Part shown: positions 43,813 to 52,103 of the stretch, piece by piece | Position numbering within the stretch: the stretch's first letter is position 1 | Layout of the letters: each line of letters opens with the position of its first letter | Notes under the pieces: model-generated | Seen by the model: the letters and a program-made list of their open reading frames with translations, nothing else | What the model was told of the DNA's origin: nothing | Database searches by the model: none | Position numbers and translations under genes: made by a program | DNA from: Palaeococcus ferrophilus DSM 13482 | GTDB taxonomy: Archaea; Methanobacteriota_B; Thermococci; Thermococcales; Thermococcaceae | DNA length: 64,000 nucleotides | Assembly: GCF_000966265.1 (NCBI RefSeq) | Contig: NZ_LANF01000013.1 | Coordinates: 1-64,000 of the forward strand | Direction: 5' to 3'

Positions 43813-44406
43813 CTACTGGCTCGCGTAGACTCTCAACGTCACCTCCATCCTGTCGGTGAGGCACTCGTTGCCCGCTGAATCCACAAGCCTCAAGAGGGCT
43901 TTTATCTCCATCCGCTCACCGGGGCCAAGGGGCAGGCCCGGGAGGTCAATCCACGTGCCGTTGAGCTCCTTCAGGGTTTTTCCATTAACGCCATCAACCT
44001 CGAAAACCTGACCCTCCTTCACCACCTTGAGGGCATTTACCACGACCTTTCCGCTCAGCTCGCCGACATCCGCTGTTCCGTCCACGGAGGCCTCAAGGTC
44101 GCTGTAGTCCTCCTCGAAGTCCTCAACCTCAAAGGCCAGCTTTAGAGAGGAGAACGGAACATCCCCGGCGTTCTTAACGTGGAATGTAACCTCCTCCTCG
44201 TCCCCCGGCTTCAGGTTCCCGAACTCAAAGAGCTTGACCTCATCGTAGAACCTGCTCCCGTCCCTGCTTATCCTGACGTCGAAGTCTCCCGTGGAGAGCT
44301 CGTTGCCCTTTGAGGTCGCCACGTCGCTGAAGAGCGCTCCCCCGTAGTGGGCACCTAAAGTCCCCACCATAATTCCCACTAAAAGAACCACGAGGAACTT
44401 CCTCAT
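43813..44406 (-). CDS. TasA/CalY-like exported fibre-forming protein candidate
   Basis: 197 residues. After a signal peptide (residues 1-19) the mature part starts AHYGGALFSDVATSKGN and STGDFDVRI, the pattern of camelysin/TasA (SipW-dependent) proteins, then NLKPGDEEEVTFHVKNAGDVP typical of that beta-sandwich. TasA-like proteins polymerise into extracellular fibres by donor-strand exchange; archaeal relatives form bundling pili in Pyrobaculum. The ATG at 44406 follows GAGGTGAT. TATA AAACTTTTTATAG on this strand is at about 44447-44459. Upstream is a DUF1616 gene on the same strand, often found with such proteins. Fold assignment by eye only. Confidence 0.7.
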   Translation of the reverse strand: MRKFLVVLLVGIMVGTLGAHYGGALFSDVATSKGNELSTGDFDVRISRDGSRFYDEVKLFEFGNLKPGDEEEVTFHVKNAGDVPFSSLKLAFEVEDFEEDYSDLEASVDGTADVGELSGKVVVNALKVVKEGQVFEVDGVNGKTLKELNGTWIDLPGLPLGPGERMEIKALLRLVDSAGNECLTDRMEVTLRVYASQ

Positions 44407-44536
44407 GCACATCACCTCGATTTACAACTTAAAATTGTTAATTAGCACTATAAAAAGTTTTGTGAATTAAAATATTCATCGAAATAAAATGGTGGGGGTT
44501 GTGGAAGGTTTCAACCGACATGAAAAAGTCAAAAAC

Positions 44537-45541
44537 CTAAATCTCCCTCACCTCGATGTTGAGCTTCAGGCTCTGCACGGTGCCGTTTATGGCCTCGAGA
44601 ATCCTCCACGTTGCGTTCGTGGGGGCGTAGTCCCCGTTGATCGGCTCTGGCAAGTATGGTTTTTCGTCCTTGAATAGGAGGAACCAGAGCTGCCACTTTC
44701 CGGGTTTGTCTATGCTGAAGGTGTAGTTTCGCTCCCACTGCGGCGTCCAGTTCCCCTCGATGTCCACGGGCTTGTGGGGGAGCGTGACGTTGAGGTAGTC
44801 CATGAAGTACATGTTATGAATTAGGGTCTCGTTGGTCGTGGTGTTGTAGGTTAAATTCACGAGCCATACTTCTACGTGGTACGTCACGTTCCTGTACTCG
44901 TGGTTGGCTATGCCTATTATCACCGTTCCGTTCTCCCCAACGAAGAGCTCTGTTGGATAGTCGGCCGCCTTCCCTCCCGGCCCGAGGATGTAGAACTCCG
45001 TGAACTTCTCGCCGGGCTTCGGATGGGTTATAACGTAGCCGAGGGTTGCTATGGAGGAGATAATCGCTATTATGAGTATGACCGTTAGGGCTTTGTCGAG
45101 CCTGCTCGCCTCCTCCCACTCGAGCTCCTCCTTGAGCCTCTCAACCGTTATCCACGGCACCCACGGGTTTATGGCATTCGCCCTGCGATAGATCGCGGCG
45201 AGGGCAAAGAGGACGTTGAAGACGGTTAAGCTCACGAGGATCGGCGTGAGCCTTATCCCCCAGGGGGTGTAGTTGAGGCCGAGCCCTATGAGAGGGACTA
45301 TCGCTATGCTCAGGCCGAAGCTGAGCGCCAGCCTCTCCAGGTTGTCGAGCTCCTTCTTCTCCGGGAAGAGAGCTGTTACGAAGGCGTAACCCGGGAAGAA
45401 GAGGACGAACGCTAAACCGAGGGCCTTCCTCGCCAGGCTCTCCGGGAAGTAGAATATAAGGAGGTCAAGGAGCAGTGAGAGTGCGATGATGGTTATTAAA
45501 TCCCAGTACCCCTTCCATCCTGCCGGTTTGGCTTTTTCCAT
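44537..45541 (-). CDS. DUF1616 membrane protein
   Basis: 334 residues. The N-terminal half contains four membrane segments (about 14-35, 42-60, 75-95, 100-120) with the DUF1616 motif FVLFFPGYAFVTALFPEK, a fifth at about 152-172, followed by a large extracellular domain with many sequons (NGT, NVT, NLT, NTT, NET, NWT, NYT, NAT). DUF1616 proteins of archaea are linked to surface-protein assembly, but the function is unknown. Downstream is the TasA-like gene; upstream are two small membrane proteins, the nearest only seven bases away. Confidence 0.82.
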   Translation of the reverse strand: MEKAKPAGWKGYWDLITIIALSLLLDLLIFYFPESLARKALGLAFVLFFPGYAFVTALFPEKKELDNLERLALSFGLSIAIVPLIGLGLNYTPWGIRLTPILVSLTVFNVLFALAAIYRRANAINPWVPWITVERLKEELEWEEASRLDKALTVILIIAIISSIATLGYVITHPKPGEKFTEFYILGPGGKAADYPTELFVGENGTVIIGIANHEYRNVTYHVEVWLVNLTYNTTTNETLIHNMYFMDYLNVTLPHKPVDIEGNWTPQWERNYTFSIDKPGKWQLWFLLFKDEKPYLPEPINGDYAPTNATWRILEAINGTVQSLKLNIEVREI

Positions 45542-45548
45542 TATTCTC

Positions 45549-45791
45549 TCACCCCGCGAGCACCTCGTAAACCTTCTTCATCACTATTATCGCGAAAATC
45601 ACAAGAAGGAGCTCCACCAGGGGCGTCAGGTTCTCCTTCTGCTCCCTGCTTAAAAACAGACTCCCCACCTCAAGGGTTATCAAGAGCCCGATGAGGGTCA
45701 GGGTGAGGAATACATCAACGCCCTTTACAGCCAGAGCCGAGACAAGAACCCAGAATGAGAGGAAAAGGAGCATGTAGTCCTCTACATCCAT
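45549..45791 (-). CDS. Small membrane protein, unknown family
   Basis: 80 residues with three hydrophobic segments (about 4-22, 27-45, 58-75), no recognisable family. The ribosome site and start overlap the 3' end of the 247-residue protein gene upstream by ten bases, and its stop is seven bases before DUF1616, so it belongs to the same operon. Likely inner partner of the DUF1616 protein. Confidence 0.6.
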   Translation of the reverse strand: MDVEDYMLLFLSFWVLVSALAVKGVDVFLTLTLIGLLITLEVGSLFLSREQKENLTPLVELLLVIFAIIVMKKVYEVLAG

Positions 45792-46522
45792 TCCCTAACG
45801 CCTCCGAGCTTTTTGCCCCTTATCTCAATGCCGTAGTCCTTTTTCTCAACACCCTCTACCTCAATGAGCTGGCCCGTTGCCTTCGCCAGCGCGAGCAGGA
45901 CGGAGGAACATACCGGACACGGCACCCGGCTGCACCCCTCGGGGGAGCACCTCACACCGGGCCTCACCACAACCCTGTAGTTCTCCTCCTCTTCCTCTAT
46001 GTAGACGGTGCTTGCGAGACCGAGCGCCCTGAGTACCGCCGAGGAGGCGCTCTCAGCCTCGGCCACGCTTCCCAAGGGGCCCTCAAGGTGCTCCTCGAAC
46101 TTCTCAACGAGGTTGGCTCCCGGGGGGAGCAGACAGAGCCCCATGCCCTTCTCGTTCGGCACGTCCGTTAGGAAGACGACCTCCTCGTCGAGTCTCGCCA
46201 AATCGAGGGTGAAGTCCCGGTGCAGGGGCAGGAAGAGCCCTCCCCTCGGCAGGTTCTCGTAGGGGGGTACGAAAACCGCGTTCCCCTCGAGGTTCAGGGA
46301 ATCAACCATCCCATCGAGAACAGCCTTCTGGGAGTTCAGAACTGTTTCCAGAGCTTCCTTTCTAACGTAGGTGGATGGTTTGAGAACGAGGATGACGGCC
46401 CCTATCACCATTGCGGCTATCCCGAGGTTTATGTAGCCCGTTACACCATTTAAAAATCCTCTGAGTGCCAGAAGTCCGCCGAAGGCTATGAGGGCCCCGC
46501 TCACGATGTACTTCATGTTCAT
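45782..46522 (-). CDS. Membrane-anchored soluble-domain protein, unknown family
   Basis: About 246 residues. Two N-terminal hydrophobic segments (YIVSGALIAFGGLLALRGF and GIAAMVIGAVILVL) followed by a cytoplasmic domain of about 190 residues containing LPRGGLFLPL, LLPPGANLVEKFEE and a cluster of Cys (CSPEGCSRVPCPVC), which could bind a metal. I do not recognise the family. ATG at 46522 follows GGGGGAGATTG; a second ATG at 46516. First gene of the minus-strand operon with DUF1616; divergent from the second MoxR-DUF58 operon, sharing a 70-base promoter region. Confidence 0.6.
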   Translation of the reverse strand: MNMKYIVSGALIAFGGLLALRGFLNGVTGYINLGIAAMVIGAVILVLKPSTYVRKEALETVLNSQKAVLDGMVDSLNLEGNAVFVPPYENLPRGGLFLPLHRDFTLDLARLDEEVVFLTDVPNEKGMGLCLLPPGANLVEKFEEHLEGPLGSVAEAESASSAVLRALGLASTVYIEEEEENYRVVVRPGVRCSPEGCSRVPCPVCSSVLLALAKATGQLIEVEGVEKKDYGIEIRGKKLGGVREWM

Positions 46523-46591
46523 CAATCTCCCCCAAGGTTGGACAACCACTAATCTTAAAAGGTTTACCCGGAGAACTCAGAGACGGTGGAG

Positions 46592-48322
46592 ATGAAGGCG
46601 AAGATTGCTGGAATACTGCTCGGACTCCTGATCTTGAATTCACTCCCTATTCAAGCCGGGCCCCCAGTGCAGAGGGACGATTCGGGGGCTTATGCCTATT
46701 TCAACTCCCTTCTCTTGGACTTCGGCGAAGTTCTTGACCTGATCTCCGAGGGCAGTAACGAGAGCGTGAAGCGAGCAACCCAGTTCTACGAAGTTACGGG
46801 TACAGCCTATGAGGAAGTTCTCACGTACTCAAACAAAGGCGTTGGGGAAAACGTCCTGAAGCTCTCAAGGCTCTTCAGAGACCTGGGAGAAAACTCACTC
46901 CGCCTGGCCACCAGTGTGGAGAGACTCCGTATGAGCATGACCACCAAGGACTATTCCACGGCAAGGCAGGCCCACTTCACGGCTGAGGCTTCCCTTGAGG
47001 AGTGTTCACGGCTCCTCGAGCAGATAAAGGGTGTGAGTCTCCTTGGGGCTAACGGGGAGAATCTCACCCTCGATGTGGAAAATGTCACTGATAGCACGTC
47101 CAAACTCAGGAGTATCCTCTCCACCTACGGGGATATGTTAAGCAGAACCGTAACGCCCTCCGACTTCGAGATAATAGCCGCCAGCCCCGAGATGATAGCG
47201 GGGGAGAACATCACTTTTAAAATCTTTGTGAACACGAGTGCTTACCCCTTCCTGAGTCAGAACACCTTTGAGTTCTCCGCGAGGTTCAACAAACCCGGAG
47301 AGTATGTTCTGTACGGCATCACGGCCAACGGGAGTAGGCTGACGTTCAGCAAACCCGTGGTAGTCAAGATCAACAAGATACCTACCAGAATAGTGACCTC
47401 GGAGTATCCAAACGGTGTTCTGAGGCTTGAGGGCCACCTAATTGACTACTCGGGCAACCCCCTCCTCAATAAGACAGTCTATCTCATCATAGATGGCTAC
47501 GCCTTCCCCACCATAACTGAGGAGAACGGACTGTTTTACTTCAACATAAGCGGCCTCACGGAGCCAATAAACGCCACCCTCATATTCAAGGGGGATGAGT
47601 TATACGAAGGGACAGAGACGAACGTGACCCTCGTTCCACCCAAGCCGAGGCCGGTCATACGGCTCTTCCCTCCGGAGGGGAGCCTCCTCGCGGGAAAGAC
47701 CTTCGAGATAAATGGCCTTATCAACGGCACCGACGAAGAAATCCCCCTGGAGGTGGTGGTGGACGGGAAGGTGAAGAAAGTTGAGAGGTTCTCGGGGGAG
47801 TTTTCCCTTCTGCTCTCTTTGGGCAGTGGGAACCACACCGTCCAGGTTGTTTTTCCGGGGAATGATCGGTACGAGCGGAGCGAATCCAACATCGTTGAGC
47901 TCGACGTGAAGCCCTACAGCCTCGTGAGAAGGCTGATCATCGCGGCCCTAGTCCTCATCATTGGTGCACTGCTCTATCGCCTCGCCGGAAGGAGGAGAAA
48001 GCCCCATGTCGCGGAAGTGGAGGAGCCGCCTTCACAGATGGAGACCGGGGTCATTGAGGGGAGTTCCCCAACGTTCATTGAGGCGTACCGCTTACTCTAC
48101 ACCCTTCTCCTCCGCCTCTACCGCCTCCCCCGCTCCCTAACGCCGCGGGAACTCCTCAAGACACTGAGAGGGGAGCCGTTCTTTAGAGAGCTGGGGGAGC
48201 TCACTTACATTCATGAGGCTATGGCGTACGGGAAAAAGGTGCTGGGGGAAAGGGCCCTTGCTAGAGGGCTAAGGAAGGTGTCGAATGTCATAGCGACAGT
48301 TATTGTGAGGGATGAACTGTGA
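46592..48322 (+). CDS. Exported Ig-like protein with membrane anchor and DUF4129-like tail
   Basis: About 576 residues; opens the second MoxR-DUF58 operon. Signal peptide (KAKIAGILLGLLILNSLPIQA), a helical domain to about residue 190, then three or four beta-rich Ig-like repeats of about 85 residues (IVTSEYPNGVLRLEGHLIDYSGNPL; RPVIRLFPPEGSLLAGKTFEINGL split by domain), a membrane helix at about 450-470 (LIIAALVLIIGALLYRLAG) and a cytoplasmic tail with RLPRSLTPRELLKTL, the pattern of DUF4129. Outside it may bind glycans or protein. ATG 46592; a GTG at 46586 is an alternative. Confidence 0.7.
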   Translation: MKAKIAGILLGLLILNSLPIQAGPPVQRDDSGAYAYFNSLLLDFGEVLDLISEGSNESVKRATQFYEVTGTAYEEVLTYSNKGVGENVLKLSRLFRDLGENSLRLATSVERLRMSMTTKDYSTARQAHFTAEASLEECSRLLEQIKGVSLLGANGENLTLDVENVTDSTSKLRSILSTYGDMLSRTVTPSDFEIIAASPEMIAGENITFKIFVNTSAYPFLSQNTFEFSARFNKPGEYVLYGITANGSRLTFSKPVVVKINKIPTRIVTSEYPNGVLRLEGHLIDYSGNPLLNKTVYLIIDGYAFPTITEENGLFYFNISGLTEPINATLIFKGDELYEGTETNVTLVPPKPRPVIRLFPPEGSLLAGKTFEINGLINGTDEEIPLEVVVDGKVKKVERFSGEFSLLLSLGSGNHTVQVVFPGNDRYERSESNIVELDVKPYSLVRRLIIAALVLIIGALLYRLAGRRRKPHVAEVEEPPSQMETGVIEGSSPTFIEAYRLLYTLLLRLYRLPRSLTPRELLKTLRGEPFFRELGELTYIHEAMAYGKKVLGERALARGLRKVSNVIATVIVRDEL

Positions 48323-49338
48323 GAAGGGCCTTCTACGCCATCCTCCTCATCGTTGGCATCGGGCTCATGGTAATGCCCCTCTCCGTGCCCGTGATGAAGA
48401 GCAACGCAAAGTACAGCGTTTTAAACACGGGCCCCAGGGGTGTTTCAAGCTTCGGAAGGCTCCTCTACTCGAGGGGCGAGATATTCCCCCTCCTCTCTAC
48501 GTATGATTCCTCCGGCTTGGGGGGGAAGAGGGGCACCCTTCTGGTCATAGGGCCCAACCTAGCCTTCACGGACGAGGAGGTGGGCGAGCTCAAAGTTTTC
48601 CTCGAGGGGGGAAACACGCTGATTCTGGCCGATGATTTTGGAACGGGGAACGCCCTTTTAAGCGCTCTGGGTGTTAAGGAACGGTTCTCGAAAGGGGAGG
48701 TTATAAGCCCCATCTACCGGGAAGCCTCCGGATCCGTGATGACGTCCAATGTGCTGCTCCCCGAGCTTCAGAAGGGTGTTGAGGTCGTGGTGACGCTCAG
48801 ACCCTCCGCCGTCCTAAACCCCTCCAAACCGCTGGTGCTCTTTCCCAACGCCTCGCTCCTCAACGGAAAATACGGTGCATTTACACTGGTGGATGAGGTG
48901 TCCTACGGTTCCGGGAGGATAATCCTCGTTTCGGACCCGGATCTTTTCACAAACGCCCTGTTTAAAGACAACGAGGCATTTATAAATAACCTCCTTGACT
49001 ACGCAACGGGGCCATTCTACATCGACGAGGCCCACCATAGCGATTTCAACCCATACACCTCGGGAACAATAACCATAAAGCGGGTTGTCAACAAGGAGCA
49101 CGTGTTCTACTACGTCCTCTTCGTTGCCTTCGTTGTTTTCATCATTGAGAGCGGCCTCTGGCTTCTCCTTCTCGAGAAGATGCGCTCGCTTCTGTTCTTC
49201 TTCGTGAAGGAAGAAAAAATGGAACTTGAGGAAATCGTTAAAAGCCTCGAGGAAGAGGGACTTGACGGCGAGGTGTTGAGGAAGATAATCCGTGAAATAG
49301 AGACAGGTTCAAAGCTTGGTGATGCCCATGGACGGTAA
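48319..49338 (+). CDS. DUF4350-domain membrane protein
   Basis: 339 residues: one N-terminal membrane segment, an extracytoplasmic domain of the DUF4350/GldG-like type (LLVIGPNLAFTDEEVGELKVFLEGGNTLILADDFGTGN is within residues 73-115, of which the middle is diagnostic), a membrane segment at about 260-280 (YYVLFVAFVVFIIESGLWLLLL) and a short charged tail. DUF4350 proteins regularly stand between DUF4129 and MoxR genes. GTG start overlapping the previous stop (GTGA). Confidence 0.78.
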   Translation: MRRAFYAILLIVGIGLMVMPLSVPVMKSNAKYSVLNTGPRGVSSFGRLLYSRGEIFPLLSTYDSSGLGGKRGTLLVIGPNLAFTDEEVGELKVFLEGGNTLILADDFGTGNALLSALGVKERFSKGEVISPIYREASGSVMTSNVLLPELQKGVEVVVTLRPSAVLNPSKPLVLFPNASLLNGKYGAFTLVDEVSYGSGRIILVSDPDLFTNALFKDNEAFINNLLDYATGPFYIDEAHHSDFNPYTSGTITIKRVVNKEHVFYYVLFVAFVVFIIESGLWLLLLEKMRSLLFFFVKEEKMELEEIVKSLEEEGLDGEVLRKIIREIETGSKLGDAHGR

Positions 49339-50257
49339 GGGATTCATGGAAAGGCTTAAGAAAGAGATTAGGAAGGCCGTCGTCGGCAAAGAAGATGTAA
49401 TAGAGTTGCTCACAATAGCCCTCCTATCGGAGGGACATGTCCTCATAGAGGGCATTCCCGGTGTGGCCAAGACAACCATAGCCAAGGCCTTCTCGCAGGC
49501 GATAGGGTTGAAGTTTTCGAGAATTCAGCTCACCCCCGACCTCCTTCCAGCGGACATAGTGGGTATCTTCTACTACGACCAGAAAACCGGCGAGTGGACC
49601 ATAAAGCACGGGCCGATATTTGCCAACGTTGTTCTCGCGGACGAGATAAACAGGGCACAGCCCAAAACCCAGAGCGCCCTCCTAGAGGCGATGCAGGAGA
49701 AGCAGGTCACCATCGAGGGCACCACGCACAGACTCCCTGAGCCATTCTTCGTCATAGCCACCATGAACCCTCTGGAGCACGAGGGCGTCTACGTTCTTCC
49801 GGAGGCCCAGCTCGACAGGTTCATGCTCAAGGTTGAAGTCGGCTATCCACCAAAGGAAGAGGAGCTTAACCTTCTTCGCAGGAAGAGTACCAACGACTTT
49901 GGTGAAATAAGGCCCATTGTGACACATGGGGGCCTCATGAGGCTCATAAGCGAAGCTAAGAAAGTCTCTGCCAGTGACGAAATCATCGAGTACATATACT
50001 CGATAGTCGCAAGGACGAGGGAGGATGAGAGACTGCTCTTCGGAGCGTCCCCCAGAGCTGGAGAGCACCTCCTCTACGCGGCAAAGGCCTCGGCTTTCCT
50101 CGACGGGAGGGATTATGTCATCCCCGACGATGTCAAGAAGGTGGCAAAGCCCGTCCTCGTGCACAGGCTCATCCTCAAGGCGGAGTACGAGCTCGAAGGA
50201 TTAAAAACGACGGACGTCATAGAGGACGTTCTGAGGAGCACAGCGGTGCCGGTGTGA
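49328..50257 (+). CDS. MoxR-family AAA+ ATPase (second copy)
   Basis: 309 residues from the ATG at 49328, preceded by GGTGAT. Walker A EGIPGVAKTT, Walker [21 protein letters not shown], and [25 protein letters not shown] are complete, as is the C-terminal SPRAGEHLL. It is clearly a paralogue of the MoxR at 13687 (about half of the residues look identical by eye in the central domain). It is embedded in its own operon with DUF4350 and a second DUF58 gene, so the two systems probably serve different targets. Confidence 0.92.
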   Translation: MDGKGFMERLKKEIRKAVVGKEDVIELLTIALLSEGHVLIEGIPGVAKTTIAKAFSQAIGLKFSRIQLTPDLLPADIVGIFYYDQKTGEWTIKHGPIFANVVLADEINRAQPKTQSALLEAMQEKQVTIEGTTHRLPEPFFVIATMNPLEHEGVYVLPEAQLDRFMLKVEVGYPPKEEELNLLRRKSTNDFGEIRPIVTHGGLMRLISEAKKVSASDEIIEYIYSIVARTREDERLLFGASPRAGEHLLYAAKASAFLDGRDYVIPDDVKKVAKPVLVHRLILKAEYELEGLKTTDVIEDVLRSTAVPV

Positions 50258-50260
50258 GAG

Positions 50261-51556
50261 ATGACGCGCGAAGAGCTTCTTCTGCTTCTCTCTTTCCTCC
50301 TCGTTCTTGAGGGTTACCTCGGTGAGAACACGGCCCCTGCGGTGTTGGGGTTCTTTATCCCCCTCTACCTCCTCGCCGTCAAGAGACGTGTGAGCTTTCA
50401 AATTGGCGGTGGCTTTGAGGCGCCAAAAAGCCTCGAGGAGGGTAGGTGGGGGAAGGTTCTTCTTAAAGTGAGGAACGGGGGGAGAAATGCGAGGGTTAAC
50501 GTGGGGTTGAACACGGGGGGACTTGAAGTTGAGGAACCAGGGGAGGTCTTTCTCTCGCAGGGAGAGGAGATAGAGATCGAGCTGAGGATAAGGGCCCACT
50601 CGAAGGGAGAATTTTCGGTGGGGCCCGTGAAAGTGAGAGCGGAGGACGAGAGGGGCCTCTACTTTGAGGACTTTACCCTTGGGGAGGAGGTAAAGCTCCC
50701 GGTTTATCCCTCCGTGGAGGCGATAAAGGAGGCGGTGAGGAGCGACCACAACATACGCCTAGCTGAGATGTACAGACGGAGTCAGTTCCTCGGGAGCGAG
50801 AGCATGGAGATAAAGGAGCTCCGCGAATTCCAGCACGGGGACGACTTCAAGAGGATAGACTGGAAGGCCTCGATGAGGCTTGGGGAACTCATAGTGAGGG
50901 AGATGCTTAGGGAGGAGGAGGCCGACGTTTACATATTCGTTGACAACGGCAGGGAGATGAGGAAGGGCATAGAGAGGGCCAAAATAGACTATGCAGCTAC
51001 CCTTGCCCTCCAGCTGGCCTCCAACCTTATAAAGTCGTACAGGATTGGGATGGTAATCTACGACGAAGAAAATGCTGACTTCCTGAAGGCCTCCAGGGGA
51101 GCGGCGCAGCTGGGGAGAATGAGGCAAAAGCTTGCCATACGGAGGGAGAAGAAGGAGATGAGCCTCAAGTTCGGTCTTCAGGTGGCGGTGAGCGAGAGAG
51201 CTAGGGAGTTCTTGAGAAAGGTGTTTCCCCTTAGAAAGGGCAGGCGCGGAAGCAAAGGGGTCTTCGAGGGCCTCTCCCTCGTAAAGCAACCCTCAATCCT
51301 CATCTTCATAAGCGACCTTAGTAATCCCTCGGACCTATACAGGGCCATAGCAAGCGCGAGAAGGATTCACCGCGTTCTTCTCCTCTCGCCCAACCCTGTA
51401 CTGTTCTACTCGAAGGAGCTCGACGAAGAAACCCTAAAGCGGCTCTACAGGGCCTATCTGGAGAGGGAAAGGCTAATCAAACGCTTCGGCTCTCTAGTTC
51501 CAACACTCGACCTCGGGCCCAGCGACTATATAAACGAGATAGCGAGGGTGATGTGA
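50261..51556 (+). CDS. DUF58 domain protein (second copy)
   Basis: 431 residues. Only a short hydrophobic N-terminus, an Ig-like beta domain (about 45-135), the DUF58 motif REFQHGDDFKRIDWKASMRLG (about 188-208) and a von Willebrand A-like domain with VYIFVDNGREM. It follows moxR by three bases (GTGTGAGAG then ATG). Compared with the copy at 14640 it is shorter at the N-terminus and has a longer insert (REKKEMSLKFGLQVA) in the C-terminal half. Confidence 0.88.
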   Translation: MTREELLLLLSFLLVLEGYLGENTAPAVLGFFIPLYLLAVKRRVSFQIGGGFEAPKSLEEGRWGKVLLKVRNGGRNARVNVGLNTGGLEVEEPGEVFLSQGEEIEIELRIRAHSKGEFSVGPVKVRAEDERGLYFEDFTLGEEVKLPVYPSVEAIKEAVRSDHNIRLAEMYRRSQFLGSESMEIKELREFQHGDDFKRIDWKASMRLGELIVREMLREEEADVYIFVDNGREMRKGIERAKIDYAATLALQLASNLIKSYRIGMVIYDEENADFLKASRGAAQLGRMRQKLAIRREKKEMSLKFGLQVAVSERAREFLRKVFPLRKGRRGSKGVFEGLSLVKQPSILIFISDLSNPSDLYRAIASARRIHRVLLLSPNPVLFYSKELDEETLKRLYRAYLERERLIKRFGSLVPTLDLGPSDYINEIARVM

Positions 51557-52102
51557 ATGATAGGGGTTGCGGCTGTTATAATTTCATCGTTGGTGCTGGG
51601 GCAGCCGGTTCTGCTACTTGGTATTTTTCCCTTCATCCTCTCCATGAGAAGCAGGGACGCTGGTTTGGGAGCCTATTTCCTCTACGCCCCCTATGTGGCT
51701 TCGAAGGTTCCCCCATTGAACCTCTACAGCTATCTGGATGGGATCAGCATTCTCATCTTCGCCCTCTCACTTCTCCTCCTTCTGGAGGACGTTCTAAGGA
51801 GCACCATCAAGATTAAAAAAACCGAACTTGCAGCGGGGGCAATAATGCTCCTGTCCCCGCTCTTCCCGGAGGCTTTCATAGTGGGGGCACTCCTTTACCT
51901 GGCCTCCCTGAGACCGGAACCCCTGGTGATGCTGGCTCCCGCTATGGTCACGGTTGTGATGCTCATCGCCCGGGACACCCTCCAAAACCTCGGGGGCAGC
52001 GGGGGAGTTCTCGTCCTCGGGGGGTTCACGGCCCTCACCGCAATCCTCCTAGCGCTGAAAAACGTTAAAAGTAGTGAAATGCTTATACCGGGAGGGGATT
52101 GA
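51557..52102 (+). CDS. Polytopic membrane protein ending the second MoxR-DUF58 operon
   Basis: 181 residues, nearly all hydrophobic, with five or six membrane segments and no recognisable domain. Positional equivalent of the protein at 15875. The start ATG directly follows the DUF58 stop; its stop TGA lies just before the AglB start at 52104, whose ribosome site (GGAGGGGAT) is within this gene, so the oligosaccharyltransferase may be read from the same transcript. Confidence 0.62.
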   Translation: MIGVAAVIISSLVLGQPVLLLGIFPFILSMRSRDAGLGAYFLYAPYVASKVPPLNLYSYLDGISILIFALSLLLLLEDVLRSTIKIKKTELAAGAIMLLSPLFPEAFIVGALLYLASLRPEPLVMLAPAMVTVVMLIARDTLQNLGGSGGVLVLGGFTALTAILLALKNVKSSEMLIPGGD

Positions 52103-52103
52103 T

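Noticed and set aside
44500-44536. Hairpin GGTTG-CAACC as terminator of the DUF1616 gene
   Set aside because: Only five pairs, a long loop and no T tract on the minus strand.
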